DNA of 25,378 nt, taken from the IMG/VR virus record IMGVR_UViG_3300030333_007801, positions 1 to 25,378 of that record; one strand, given 5' to 3'. The notes under the pieces were generated by a model. The model ran no database searches. It was given only the letters and a program-made list of their open reading frames with translations, and had not been told where the DNA came from. Positions 1 through 9,000 of the stretch are shown here, one piece after another (positions within the stretch are counted from its first letter, which is position 1; each line of letters opens with the position of its first letter). Position numbers and translations under genes: made by a program. The stretch comes from a virus.

Positions 1-47
1 TAGCGATCTCTGATAAAATTATGAAAGATTTGGAGGAAGAAAAGTAA
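1..47 (+). CDS. 3' end of an unidentified gene (C-terminal 14 residues)
   Basis: Only the last codons lie in the window. The frame from base 3 reads AISDKIMKDLEEEK and stops at TAA 45-47. The tail is charged and probably helical, which is too little to name a product. The stop shares a base with the next start (TAATG), so the two genes are likely translationally coupled and belong to one rightward transcript that ends at the terminator at 194-219. In T4, uvsY lies close to gene 25, but this tail does not resemble the UvsY C-terminus as I remember it, so I make no assignment. Confidence 0.6.
   Translation, partial: AISDKIMKDLEEEK
32..37 (+). promoter_or_regulatory. Strong Shine-Dalgarno site for the 47-aa gene
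   Basis: GGAGGA lies 9 bases before the ATG at 47, inside the last codons of the upstream gene. It is the best ribosome binding site in the window, and it supports the start chosen for the small gene. Most of the late structural genes further right lack a comparable site. Confidence 0.75.
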
Positions 48-190
48 TGCCAGTCAAAAAATCTCTCTCTGGTGGTGATTATGTAGAAACCATACCTAAA
101 AAGACTTATCAAGGTAGGGGCAAGCACACCAAATACGCAGCAACAAGTTCCAATAAACCTAAAAAAAGGTATAGAGGACAAGGAAGATAA
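47..190 (+). CDS. Small, very basic conserved phage peptide (47 aa), function unknown
   Basis: The ORF encodes 47 residues from ATG 47 to TAA 188-190. It begins MPVKKSLSGGDYVET and ends KKRYRGQGR. It is rich in Lys, Arg and Gly, has no hydrophobic segment, and looks disordered, as a nucleic-acid-binding or packaging-associated peptide might. From memory, small proteins with an N-terminal KxSLSGG-YVE pattern and a C-terminal RGQGR pattern recur in marine T4-like phages as hypothetical proteins; no search was possible here. A strong SD sits 9 bases upstream, the start overlaps the preceding stop, and a terminator begins 3 bases after its own stop, so it is the last gene of its transcript. Its function is unknown. 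Confidence 0.8.
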   Translation: MPVKKSLSGGDYVETIPKKTYQGRGKHTKYAATSSNKPKKRYRGQGR

Positions 191-193
191 AAT

Positions 194-219
194 AAAGGGA
201 CTCAAGAGAGTCCTTTTTT
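194..219. terminator. Intrinsic terminator, probably two-way
   Basis: GGACTC (198-203), loop AAGA and GAGTCC (208-213) form a six-pair stem. A G-U pair and AAA/TTT pairs (194-197 / 214-217) extend it, and the right side ends in a run of six T (214-219). On the minus strand the same stem is followed by TTTATTTT. It lies between the end of the 47-aa gene and the end of the leftward 53-aa ORF, whose TGA stop (202-204) is inside the hairpin. That placement suits a shared terminator for convergent transcripts. Confidence 0.85.
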
Positions 220-363
220 AATGAGTAATTTTAAATTATTTCTTTTATACCATCTTTTTGGTTTTCTAAATCCAAAAATACCCAAATAATCTGGTGCTAA
301 CCAGAAAAGTGTATCATCATCTAAAGGGCGTGCTGATTTTTCGCACTGAATTAGCATTGACAT
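202..363 (-). CDS. Leftward small ORF, 53 aa, hypothetical protein
   Basis: The minus-strand frame runs from ATG (363-361) to TGA (204-202). It encodes MSMLIQCEKSARPLDDDTLF at the N-terminus and ends KLLIKKGLS. The middle reads FWLAPDYLGIFGFRKPKRWY, with a balanced mix of aromatic, charged and hydrophobic residues, unlike a random AT-rich frame. An AGGAA site (369-373 on the plus strand) sits 5 bases before the start, and CTAAATAA, similar to a late promoter box, lies 26 bases upstream. A two-way terminator covers its end. A second ATG two codons in (357) is an alternative start. I recognise no family. It is the only credible leftward gene here; it could instead be a decayed remnant. Confidence 0.5.
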   Translation of the reverse strand: MSMLIQCEKSARPLDDDTLFWLAPDYLGIFGFRKPKRWYKRNNLKLLIKKGLS

Positions 364-389
364 AAGAGTTCCTAGCTCTATTATAATTG

Positions 390-397
390 TTATTTAG
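390..397 (-). promoter_or_regulatory. Possible leftward late-type promoter box (CTAAATAA)
   Basis: The plus strand reads TTATTTAG, so the minus strand reads CTAAATAA followed by C. The minus-strand octamer differs at two positions from the CATAAATA box in front of gp25, or matches ATAAATAAC at 8 of 9 when shifted by one base. It lies 26 bases before the leftward ATG, much like the 21 bases between the gp25 box and the gp25 start. This AT-rich motif could occur by chance. Confidence 0.35.
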
Positions 398-421
398 CGA
401 CCTTTTCCACAAGTAAAAATT

Positions 422-475
422 TTTTCGTTCAAAAAGACCCTAATGGAGTGTTCCAAAGGGTCTTTTATACGAAAA
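422..475. terminator. Strong symmetrical hairpin, candidate terminator or structured RNA
   Basis: AAAAGACCCT (432-441) pairs perfectly with AGGGTCTTTT (457-466). Inside it, TGGA (444-447) pairs with TCCA (452-455). Outside it, TTTTCGT (422-428) pairs with ACGAAAA (469-475). T runs flank the stem on both strands, so it could terminate rightward read-through from the 47-aa transcript before gp25. A terminator for leftward transcription is harder to explain, because no leftward gene is seen to its right. It might instead be part of a small RNA or a processing site. Confidence 0.65.
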
Positions 476-572
476 TTGTCATTAGAGCTAGGAATTCTTA
501 TGACACTATTATTTAGTCGCCTAAATATAACCTTCTAATTTTTATAATCAAATATTTTTGAGTAAAGATACA

Positions 573-580
573 CATAAATA
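573..580 (+). promoter_or_regulatory. T4-type late promoter for the baseplate operon
   Basis: CATAAATA followed by AC matches the T4 late promoter core (TATAAATA) at seven of eight positions. It is the same ten-base string found before gp8 at 15098, and nearly the same as that before the gp13-like gene at 25291. It ends 21 bases before the gp25 ATG. With the usual distance from a late box to its transcription start, the leader would be only about a dozen bases. T4-type late promoters are read by the gp55 sigma factor with gp33 and the sliding clamp. Confidence 0.8.
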
Positions 581-601
581 ACTTATATTTACTGTGTTTT
601 T

Positions 602-1003
602 ATGCCTGTCGAAAGGGTTAGTAGAGGATTTAAAGATCTGAGCATGACATTTCAGGTTAATCCTATCAATTCGGATTTAATTGCAACTAAAAATGAGACT
701 GCTATTGCACGTTCTGTAAGGAATTTAATACTAACAAGACCTGGAGAGAAGGTTTTTAACCCAAACTTAGGTTCCAGAGTCTATGAGTTGCTTTTTGACA
801 ACATGGATGAGATAACTGCTTCCTTAATTGAGGATGAAATTAAGGATACTATTGATAATTATGAACCTCGAGTTAAATTAAGAAAAGTAAAAGCAGTTCC
901 AGACTTTGATGGTAATGCTTTTGATGTAATAATTACATATGATATCATAGGAATTGATGCTCTTCCTCAACAATTAGCATTTGCACTACAGTCAACTAGA
1001 TAA
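602..1003 (+). CDS. 25: Baseplate wedge subunit gp25 (sheath initiator)
   Basis: The 133-residue product fits the GPW/gp25 family; T4 gp25 is 132 aa. The family core NLILTRPGEKVFNPNLGSRV spans residues 41-60, and the EPR motif that defines these proteins is at residues 88-90 (NYEPRVKL). In T4, gp25 joins the wedge core to the tube and sheath and nucleates sheath polymerisation; old 'lysozyme' labels on this family are not supported by its structure. The ATG lies 21 bases after a late promoter box with no clear Shine-Dalgarno site. The stop TAA directly abuts the ATG of gp6, as expected for products needed together in the wedge. Confidence 0.95.
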   Translation: MPVERVSRGFKDLSMTFQVNPINSDLIATKNETAIARSVRNLILTRPGEKVFNPNLGSRVYELLFDNMDEITASLIEDEIKDTIDNYEPRVKLRKVKAVPDFDGNAFDVIITYDIIGIDALPQQLAFALQSTR

Positions 1004-3040
1004 ATGGCACTAGTAAATTTTACAAATCTGGATTTTGACCAAATAAAAACTTCTTTGAAGGATTATTTGAGAGCAAATTCTAATTTTACAGATTATGATT
1101 TTGAAGGATCTAACCTTTCAAGCATAATTGATGTATTAGCATACAATACTTACATCAATTCTTACAATGCTAACATGATTAGCAATGAAGTTTTTATTGA
1201 TAGTGCTACTTTAAGAGAAAATGTAGTTGCATTAGCAAGAAATATAGGTTATACACCCAGATCTACTACTGCTGCAAAGGCAATTGTATCATTTTTTGTA
1301 GATACAACTGATTTTGCAACAAAACCTGTTACTCTTACCCTTAAAAAAGGCATTGTTGCTACTTCTGCATCAGTTTTTGGGTCAGAAAGTTACTCTTTTT
1401 GCATTCCGACTGATGTTACAGTACCTGTAGTTGATGGAATTGCTACTTTTAGTAATGTTACCATCTATGAGGGGACATTTTTAACTACAAATTTCACTGT
1501 TTCATCAGAAAATCCTGCACCTCCTACAAAATACATACTTCAGAACCCAAATATTGACACTTCTACAGTAGAAGTGATAGTTCGTGACACTCAAGCAAGT
1601 ACATCATCCAAAAAATTTGTATTTTCTGACACTTTAATAGAAGTTACAAGTACTTCAAGGGTATATTTCCTTCAAGAAATAGAAGATCAAAGATATGAGT
1701 TGATTTTTGGTGATGGTGTGTTTGGAGAAGCACTAGAATCACTCAATTTTATTGAAGTTTCCTATATTACTACTCATGGAGATGTTGCAAACAACATTTC
1801 ATCATTTTCTTTCAATGGAAGAATAGTAGATAACAACAATAACCTTGTAAGTACAGGAATTTCAGTAATTACAACTATAAATGACTCTATAGGTGGTAAA
1901 GCAATTGAATCTGTAGACTCAATTAAGCGTTATGCACCTAAAATCTACTCCACATACAATAGAGCAGTCACTGCAGCTGATTATGAGGCACTAATTCCCA
2001 AAGTTTACCCTGAAACAGAGTCAGTTTCTGTTTTTGGAGGTGAAGAAATGAGTCCTCCAAGATATGGGAAGGTTTTTATCACTATAAAACCATTTTATGG
2101 TCCTTATGTACCAGATTCTATTAAAAATAACCTTAAAAGGATTTTAAGAAAATATTCTGTTGCAGGAATTGTTTGTGAAATCCAAGATTTGAAATATTTG
2201 TATGTTGAGGTTGATATTAATGCATATTATAACCCAAGTTTGGTTTCTAATGCAAATACAGTAAAAACAGAGATATCTAACAATATAACTACATATTCAG
2301 ATTCCTCTGAAATGAATAAATATGGAGCTAAATTTAAATATAGTAGATTTCAGGCAGTTGTAGACAATAGTGGAGATTCGGTAACTTCAAATATTACAAA
2401 AGTCACAATTAGACGTGATTTGAAACCTTTACTCAATCAAAATGCAGAATATGAACTATGTTTTGGAAATCCTTTCTATGTAAAGAGTAATCAAGGTTAT
2501 AATATTAAATCATCTGGATTTAATATTTTTGGACAACCAGATACTGTGTATTTAAGTGATTCTCCTAATGCAGATGGAAAAACTGGAACATTGTTCTTAT
2601 TTAAATTAGAATCAAGGGGTAATCCTACAATTGTTTCTACTAATATTGGTACTGTTGATTATGCAAAAGCTGAAATATTGATTAAACCAATTAATATCAT
2701 TAAAACATCTAAAAAAGTCCAAAATATCCCAATTATAGAAATTTCTGCTTGTCCTAAGTCTAATGATATCATAGGATTGCAGGATTTATATTTACAGTTA
2801 GATATTAGCAATAGTACTATTGATATGATTGCTGATAACGTAACATCTGGTGATAATACTTCTGGTACTAAGTATACTGCTACTTCAAGTTATATGAATG
2901 GCAATATAGCTAGATTGACTGAAAAAGAGAAGGAAAATACCTCCCTTCTTTCCTCAGATACATATGTGTTAGGAGCTACTAATTTAGAACTTTTAGGTGA
3001 TTCTAATCCTACACCCAATAATATGAATACATCATATTAA
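1004..3040 (+). CDS. 6: Baseplate wedge subunit gp6
   Basis: The product has 678 residues, close to T4 gp6 (660). An N-terminal helical region at about residues 40-80 reads DVLAYNTYINSYNANMISNE, typical of T4-like gp6. Around 308-365 comes the baseplate J-like stretch with APKIYSTYNRAVTAADYEAL and then PPRYGKVFITIKP. gp6 dimers form the continuous ring of the baseplate inner part and drive its change from dome to star shape. The last 100 or so residues are rich in Ser, Thr and Asn and look less conserved. The ATG follows the gp25 stop without a gap, and no Shine-Dalgarno site is visible, so translation probably depends on coupling. The next gene starts 36 bases downstream. Confidence 0.95.
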   Translation: MALVNFTNLDFDQIKTSLKDYLRANSNFTDYDFEGSNLSSIIDVLAYNTYINSYNANMISNEVFIDSATLRENVVALARNIGYTPRSTTAAKAIVSFFVDTTDFATKPVTLTLKKGIVATSASVFGSESYSFCIPTDVTVPVVDGIATFSNVTIYEGTFLTTNFTVSSENPAPPTKYILQNPNIDTSTVEVIVRDTQASTSSKKFVFSDTLIEVTSTSRVYFLQEIEDQRYELIFGDGVFGEALESLNFIEVSYITTHGDVANNISSFSFNGRIVDNNNNLVSTGISVITTINDSIGGKAIESVDSIKRYAPKIYSTYNRAVTAADYEALIPKVYPETESVSVFGGEEMSPPRYGKVFITIKPFYGPYVPDSIKNNLKRILRKYSVAGIVCEIQDLKYLYVEVDINAYYNPSLVSNANTVKTEISNNITTYSDSSEMNKYGAKFKYSRFQAVVDNSGDSVTSNITKVTIRRDLKPLLNQNAEYELCFGNPFYVKSNQGYNIKSSGFNIFGQPDTVYLSDSPNADGKTGTLFLFKLESRGNPTIVSTNIGTVDYAKAEILIKPINIIKTSKKVQNIPIIEISACPKSNDIIGLQDLYLQLDISNSTIDMIADNVTSGDNTSGTKYTATSSYMNGNIARLTEKEKENTSLLSSDTYVLGATNLELLGDSNPTPNNMNTSY

Positions 3041-3075
3041 TCCTTTTATTAGCAGGAAATTAACACAACTATAAA

Positions 3076-6000
3076 ATGTCAGAAAATACAAGAGTCAAAA
3101 TTAGTTCAGTTGTTAAAAATCAACTGCCAGATTTTATAAGGGCAGATTTTCCACTTGCTGGTGATTTTTTAGCACAATATTATACTGCTATAGAAAATCA
3201 AGGATCTACACTTGATATTTTGCAAAATATTGATGAATATATAAAAGTTGATGAATTAGTAAACCTTGTAGATTCCACAACTCTTTCTGGATATGTTGGA
3301 ATAACAGATAACGTTATAGATGTTGAATCTACTACTGGATTTCCTGATACTTATGGATTAATTCAGATTAATGATGAAATTATAACATATACTGGAATTA
3401 CTACTAATTCTTTCACTGGATGCTCTCGAGGTTTTAGCGGAATTACATCATATAGAAGTCTTAACAAACCAGATGAACTTGTATTTTCACAATCTGGTAT
3501 TGCCACTCATTCTTCAGGCACGTCAGTTAGTAATCTAAGTATTCGTTTTTTACAGCAATTCTTCAAGAAGGTAAAGAAACAAATTACGCCAGGATTTGAA
3601 GAAAGACCACTTTCTGCTGATGTAGATAAAAGATTATTTGTTAAACAATCAAAAGATTTTTATTCTTCAAAAGGAACAGATCAATCCTTTGAGATTTTAT
3701 TTAGAGCATTATATGGAAAAGATGTAGAAGTTATTAAACCAAGTGATTATCTTTTCATACCTTCTGATGCGGAGTATAAAGTTTCTAAGCAACTTGTAGT
3801 AGAATCTATTGATGGAGATCCTATGGATCTTATTAATAGAAATATATTTCAAGATCCTGTATATGGATTTGAAAAGGCAAATGGAGCTATTAGTGATATA
3901 GAAAAAATAGTAAGAGGAGATAAGGCATATTATAGACTAAGTTTAGACTATGATCAAAGTTTAGATAAAGTAAGTGGAGATTTTTCTATACATCCTAATA
4001 CAAAATTAGTAGATGGTGTCTCAGTTGGATCAACAGTTTTAACTGTTGATTCTACAGTTGGATTTGGAACTACTGGTGTTTTAATAGCAAATTATATTGA
4101 TGGATCTTCAAGTACTATAAATTATACTTCAAAATCATTAACTCAATTTTATGGATGTAGTGGAGTAGATAAAAATATTTCACCAAAACATGATTTAAGA
4201 TTAGATGCATTTGCATATGGGTATTCTGGTATAGGAACTGCGGATGTAGTAAAAGTTAGAGTTACTGGTGTTTTATCTGATTTAATTCCTGAATTTAATA
4301 CTACCTATTATAATGAAGAAGGTAGTATTATTGAACCTAAAGGTTTGGGGTTAATTTCTAAAAGTGAAGTCACAAAGAATTTATTTACTAATATTTCTGT
4401 TACTTATAGTATAGAATCTATTGAATTAATTGACTCTTCAAACTTTACATATAAGTTAAATCTTTTTGATGACCATAATTTCGTTGCAGGAGATAATGCT
4501 CTTATTAATGATGTATCATGTTCTATCATATCTCTTGTTAGTTCTAAAGAAGTTTTAATTAAAGGTTCTGGAGAATTAAATCCAAATATTTCATATAGAA
4601 TTCAAAGGTTACTATCCAAAGCTAATTTAAGTAATTATCCTGAAGCAAATATTTACACTACAAATGTTCAAAACTCATATTTAACTCCTGGTATTGACGG
4701 AAATGATGTTTATATTGCTTCACCTTCACTTCCAAGTTATTTTGATGATGCTTTAGATATTAGAGAAACAGATTTATTATTTTCTGGTTCTTTTACTGAT
4801 GATACTGAAATATCCATCACTAATCATGGATTAATAACTGGAGAGAAGGTAACATATGTTCCTGGTGATGGAGATAATAAATTAGACTTAAGTGGTGGGG
4901 AGTATTTTGTCAAAAAGGTAGATATTAATACTATTAAACTTTCCAAAAGTAGTGCAAACATTTCTAATGAAATATATTCTACTTTTAGTGGAACTGTAAC
5001 TAATAATAAATTTGAACTTACTTTATTTTCTGAAAAATCAATACAATCTCAAAAATTAATTAGAAAAATTAAAGATCCTGTTTCATCTTTAATTAATCAG
5101 TCTACTCCAAGAGGAAAAACTGGTATTTTGGTGAATGGTGTTGAAATTCTTAATTATAAGTCTAATGATGTTGTTTCTTATGGTCCAATTCAAGATATTT
5201 CAGTTACAAGTGGCGGAAGTAATTATGATGTTATAAATCCACCTATTTTAGCAATTACAGATGGAGTTGGTGTAGGAGCATCTGCCTATTGTGAAGTTCA
5301 GGGGTCTATAGAAAAAATAGACATTGTAGATGAAGGATTTGATTATATTTCTACTCCTACTTTAAAAATAAGTGGTGGAAATGGGTCTGGGTGCATAGCA
5401 TATGCAAATTTGATTCAGAAGGATCATTCATTAACATTTGATTCCACTGAAACTGGAGGGTATGTTAATCTTACAAATAATACCATAGGATTTTCAACAT
5501 ATCATAAATTTAGAGATGGTGAATTAGTAACTTATATTACTGATACTCAAACTGCTATTGCTGGATTATCTACAGATGCTCCATATTTTTGTTCTATCAA
5601 AGATGCTACAACTGTCTCTTTACATGCCAATTATTTGGATGCTATAGCAGGAGTATCTAGTATTTCTATTACTGGTTATGGTGAAGGTATTCAAGAACTC
5701 AAATGTGCTATTAAAAAGAGGGTTATTGGATCTATAGGTATTGGTAATTCTGGAAGTGGTTATACTAATAGATTAACTTCAACAACTTCTTCAGGAATTA
5801 ATACTGCCACTAATATAATTAATATTCCTAATCATGGATATAAAACTGGTGAATTAATTAGATATGATAATAAAACTACTCCTATTATTGGACTTACTAC
5901 TCTAACAGATTATTATGTAACTGAAGTAGATGGAGGTTCATTTAAGTTGTCTGCTGTTGGAGTGGGTTCTACTCCAGCTAGTTTCTTCTTAAGAAATAAA

Positions 6001-9000
6001 AATTATATTGAATTGCTATCTGGTGGTGAAGGAATTAATGAATTTAATTATCCTCCAATTTCAGTAACAGTAACTGGAAATATAGGAGTTTCTACACTTT
6101 CTGGTCAAGATTTTAGTGCATCTTTACGACCTGTAGTAAGGGGTTCAATTAAATCAGTATATGTTGCTAATGGTGGTGTAGGATATGGATCATCAGACAT
6201 TATCAATTATAATAGGCAACCAACTTTTGAAGCGAAAAGTGGAAAAAATGCTCAATTAATTCCTATAATAACTGTTGATGGTAAGTTGAGTGAAGTTATA
6301 GTATTGAATTCAGGTACTGAATATAATTCTCCTCCTAATTTAAAGATGGAGGGAACTGGTAAAGGTACTGTTATCATTCCTATTTTAAAAAATGGATCTA
6401 TCGATTCAGTTAAAATAGTTAATGCTGGTGTAGGTCACACTTCTAGTGATGCTAGTATAACAGTAACATCTAACGGAGATGGTGCTAATTTTTATGCTAA
6501 TACTAAAACATGGACTATTAATAGCGTTGAAAGATTAATACAAAATGACCAAATTACGACTGATGATGGGGTAGTTTCTGCTGGTTTGAATGATGAGTAT
6601 GGTCTTCAGTATTCTCATTTATATGCACCCAGAAAATTAAGACAATCTGTTTATATTAAAAAATCTATAGGTGATAAGGAAGTATTTGTTCCAGATCTTT
6701 CATTGGAAAATGATATTGAACAAGTCTCAGTTTCTCATTCACCAATTATTGGATGGTCATATGATGGATGTCCAATTTATGGTCCTTATGGATATACAAA
6801 TAGTTCTGGTGGTCCTATTAAAATTTTAGAATCAGGGTATTCCCCTTCTATTTCTAGTGAGAGACCCAACCCACTCACATCCAATGGAGAGAAGATATAT
6901 TCTGAAGGATTTTTTGTAGAAGATTATACTTATTCTGATGATAAAGATTTAGATGAACATAATGGCAGATTCTGTAAAACACCAGAATTTCCTAATGGAG
7001 TTTATGCTTATTTTGCATTAATTAACCCAACTATAAATGATGATGAGGGTGCTTTTAAAAATTATAGAAAACCACAGTTTCCATATTTTATAGGTAATTC
7101 GTATAAGTATCAATCTATAGATTATAATTTTGATTATAGATCTAATCAAGATATAGTAGATCTTAATACTACAAATTTAGTCAGAAATACTACTCCTTAT
7201 AATTTCTTACTTAATGATACAAGTTATGATTTTGTATTAAATCCTAGCAATATTCATAGACAAAGAACTTATATTACGTCTACTACTGCTGGAAAAATTC
7301 AAAGTGTAGGGGTTAATACTGGAGGATCTCAATATAAAGTGGGAGATGAGGTAGTTTTTGAAGATGTAGGATCTAGTGGATATGGATCTAAATCTATTGT
7401 TAATTTTATTAAGGGTAAAACTGTAAATCAAGTTAGTGTTGCTTATACTGAATTTTCTAATGTAGAATTTATACTTGGAAATTATTCTGGCCAATATGTA
7501 GGATATACTACAAATCCTCATAATTTTTATCATAATGAAATAAGTTATATTTCTGGACTAAGTACTAGTGGTTTAAAGAATAACTCTTTAATAAAAATAG
7601 GAATTACAACAAATACTTTTAAATTATTTGATGCAGTTAATGCTTCTTCTTCTACTGGAATTGTAACTTACTTTAATTTAGAAGGAAATATAAGACCTCC
7701 TTATATAAAAGAAAATGATGTTTTGGGGATAGGAACTGAACAAGTAAAAGTTTTAAATGTAGATATTGAATCATCTAGAGTTAGAGTAATAAGAGAATGG
7801 AATTCTACTTCAGGAACTGCACATACAGCTTCTTCTAGAGTAGAACAAAAGCCTAGAAGTATTGTTTTTAACGCTACTCCTAAATTAGAAAATTCCAATT
7901 TAAAACTTAATAGAGAATTATATTTTAATCCATCAGAATCTGTTGGATTAGGAACAACATCTGGTGTAGGAATTGGATCTACTTTAGTATTTTCTAATCC
8001 TGGAGTTGGATTGACTGAATTATTCATTCCAACTAAATCACTTTATTTTAAAGATCATGGATTATTAACTGGAGATGCATTAACTTACAGTACAAATGCA
8101 GGAGCTGCTGTATCAGTGTCTACTGATGGTATAGATGGATTCGCTCTTACTCAAGGACAAACTGTTTATGCAGCAAAAATATCTAATGATTTAATTGGTA
8201 TTGCTACTGCAAGAGTAGGACTTGGATCTACTGGAACTTTTGTGGGAATTAATAGTACTACTACAGAGTCTACTTTATATTTTATTGGGGTTGGTACTGG
8301 AATATACCATAGTTTAAAAACTAACTATGAAAATAGTTTAGTAGGATCATTAAGTAGATCTTTAGTAACTGTATCTACAGCTTCTACTCATGGATTAAAA
8401 CCTAAAGATGATGTTGAATTAACTATTCAACCAGGAATAACTACTACTGTAAAAGTAGCATATAATGACTATAATAGAAGATTAGTAATAGATCCAAGAA
8501 CTTTTGGGTCTGGTGATGTAAGTGTTGGAAATAATACTATTACTATTTCAAGACATGGTTACAGTAATGGACAAAAAGTTATTCATACAGCAACTACATC
8601 TTCTGGTGGGTTAGTGGACAATGGAATTTATTATGTATCATTAGTAGATAAGAATACTATAAAATTATGCAATACTTATTATGATTCTATACATGTAGAA
8701 CCAAAAGCAATTGATATTACTAGTGCCTCTGCTGGAACTATTTCTCCAATTAATCCTCCTATAAAATTAGAAAGAAATTTAAAAATATACTTTGATCTTT
8801 CCGATTCTTCTTTATCATTCGTTGATGGAGGAGTTTCCTATAGTGCATTTGATTTTAATCTTTATACTGATCCAAATCTAACTAATATATTCTCTACTTC
8901 AGGAGAAACAGATGATTTTAATGTAGTTAGAACTGGGGTAGTTGGTGTAGATGCAAATGCTAATTTAACTGTAAAAAATGTAAAAGAAATTAATAATACA

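Larger units (their letters stand above)
359..504. repeat. Inverted repeat, 24-bp arms 98 bases apart
   Basis: The left arm (359-382) and the reverse complement of the right arm (481-504) match at 21 of 24 positions. The shared core is TTCCTAGCTCTA, preceded by CATAAGA. One mismatch would be a G-U pair in RNA. Each arm, read outward, carries AGGAA followed by five bases and ATG. The left one is the start of the leftward 53-aa ORF; the right one opens a frame of only 12 codons (500-538). The enclosed 98 bases contain a second, tighter hairpin (422-475), so the whole interval can fold as one nested structure. Confidence 0.75.

Noticed and set aside
359-504. Insertion sequence or miniature transposon
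   Set aside because: The arms are inverted repeats, but no direct target duplication flanks them, and the arms contain translation signals. A mobile origin is kept only as one possibility.
500-538. Rightward 12-codon frame starting from the right arm of the inverted repeat, with AGGAA upstream
   Set aside because: Twelve residues are too few to support as a gene. It is recorded as part of the inverted duplication rather than as a coding region.
191-601. tRNA or other known RNA gene in the 411-base gap
   Set aside because: No cloverleaf, T-loop GTTCGA-type sequence or CCA end was found on either strand; the hairpins present are simple stem-loops.
602-1003. Lysozyme activity for gp25
   Set aside because: Old family names suggest it, but the EPR motif and the gene context point to the sheath-initiating wedge protein, and no catalytic residues can be identified.
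7237-7533. 98-codon open frame on the minus strand inside the giant gene
   Set aside because: It lies fully antisense to a continuous, well-supported frame, its composition (Ile, Ser, Asn, Arg) is that of a complement of AT-rich coding sequence, and it has no plausible ribosome site or promoter.
7701-8027. 108-codon minus-strand frame inside the giant gene
   Set aside because: It mirrors the repeated GVGST-rich coding sequence of the plus strand, which yields Pro/Thr/Asn-rich complements. Nothing else supports it.
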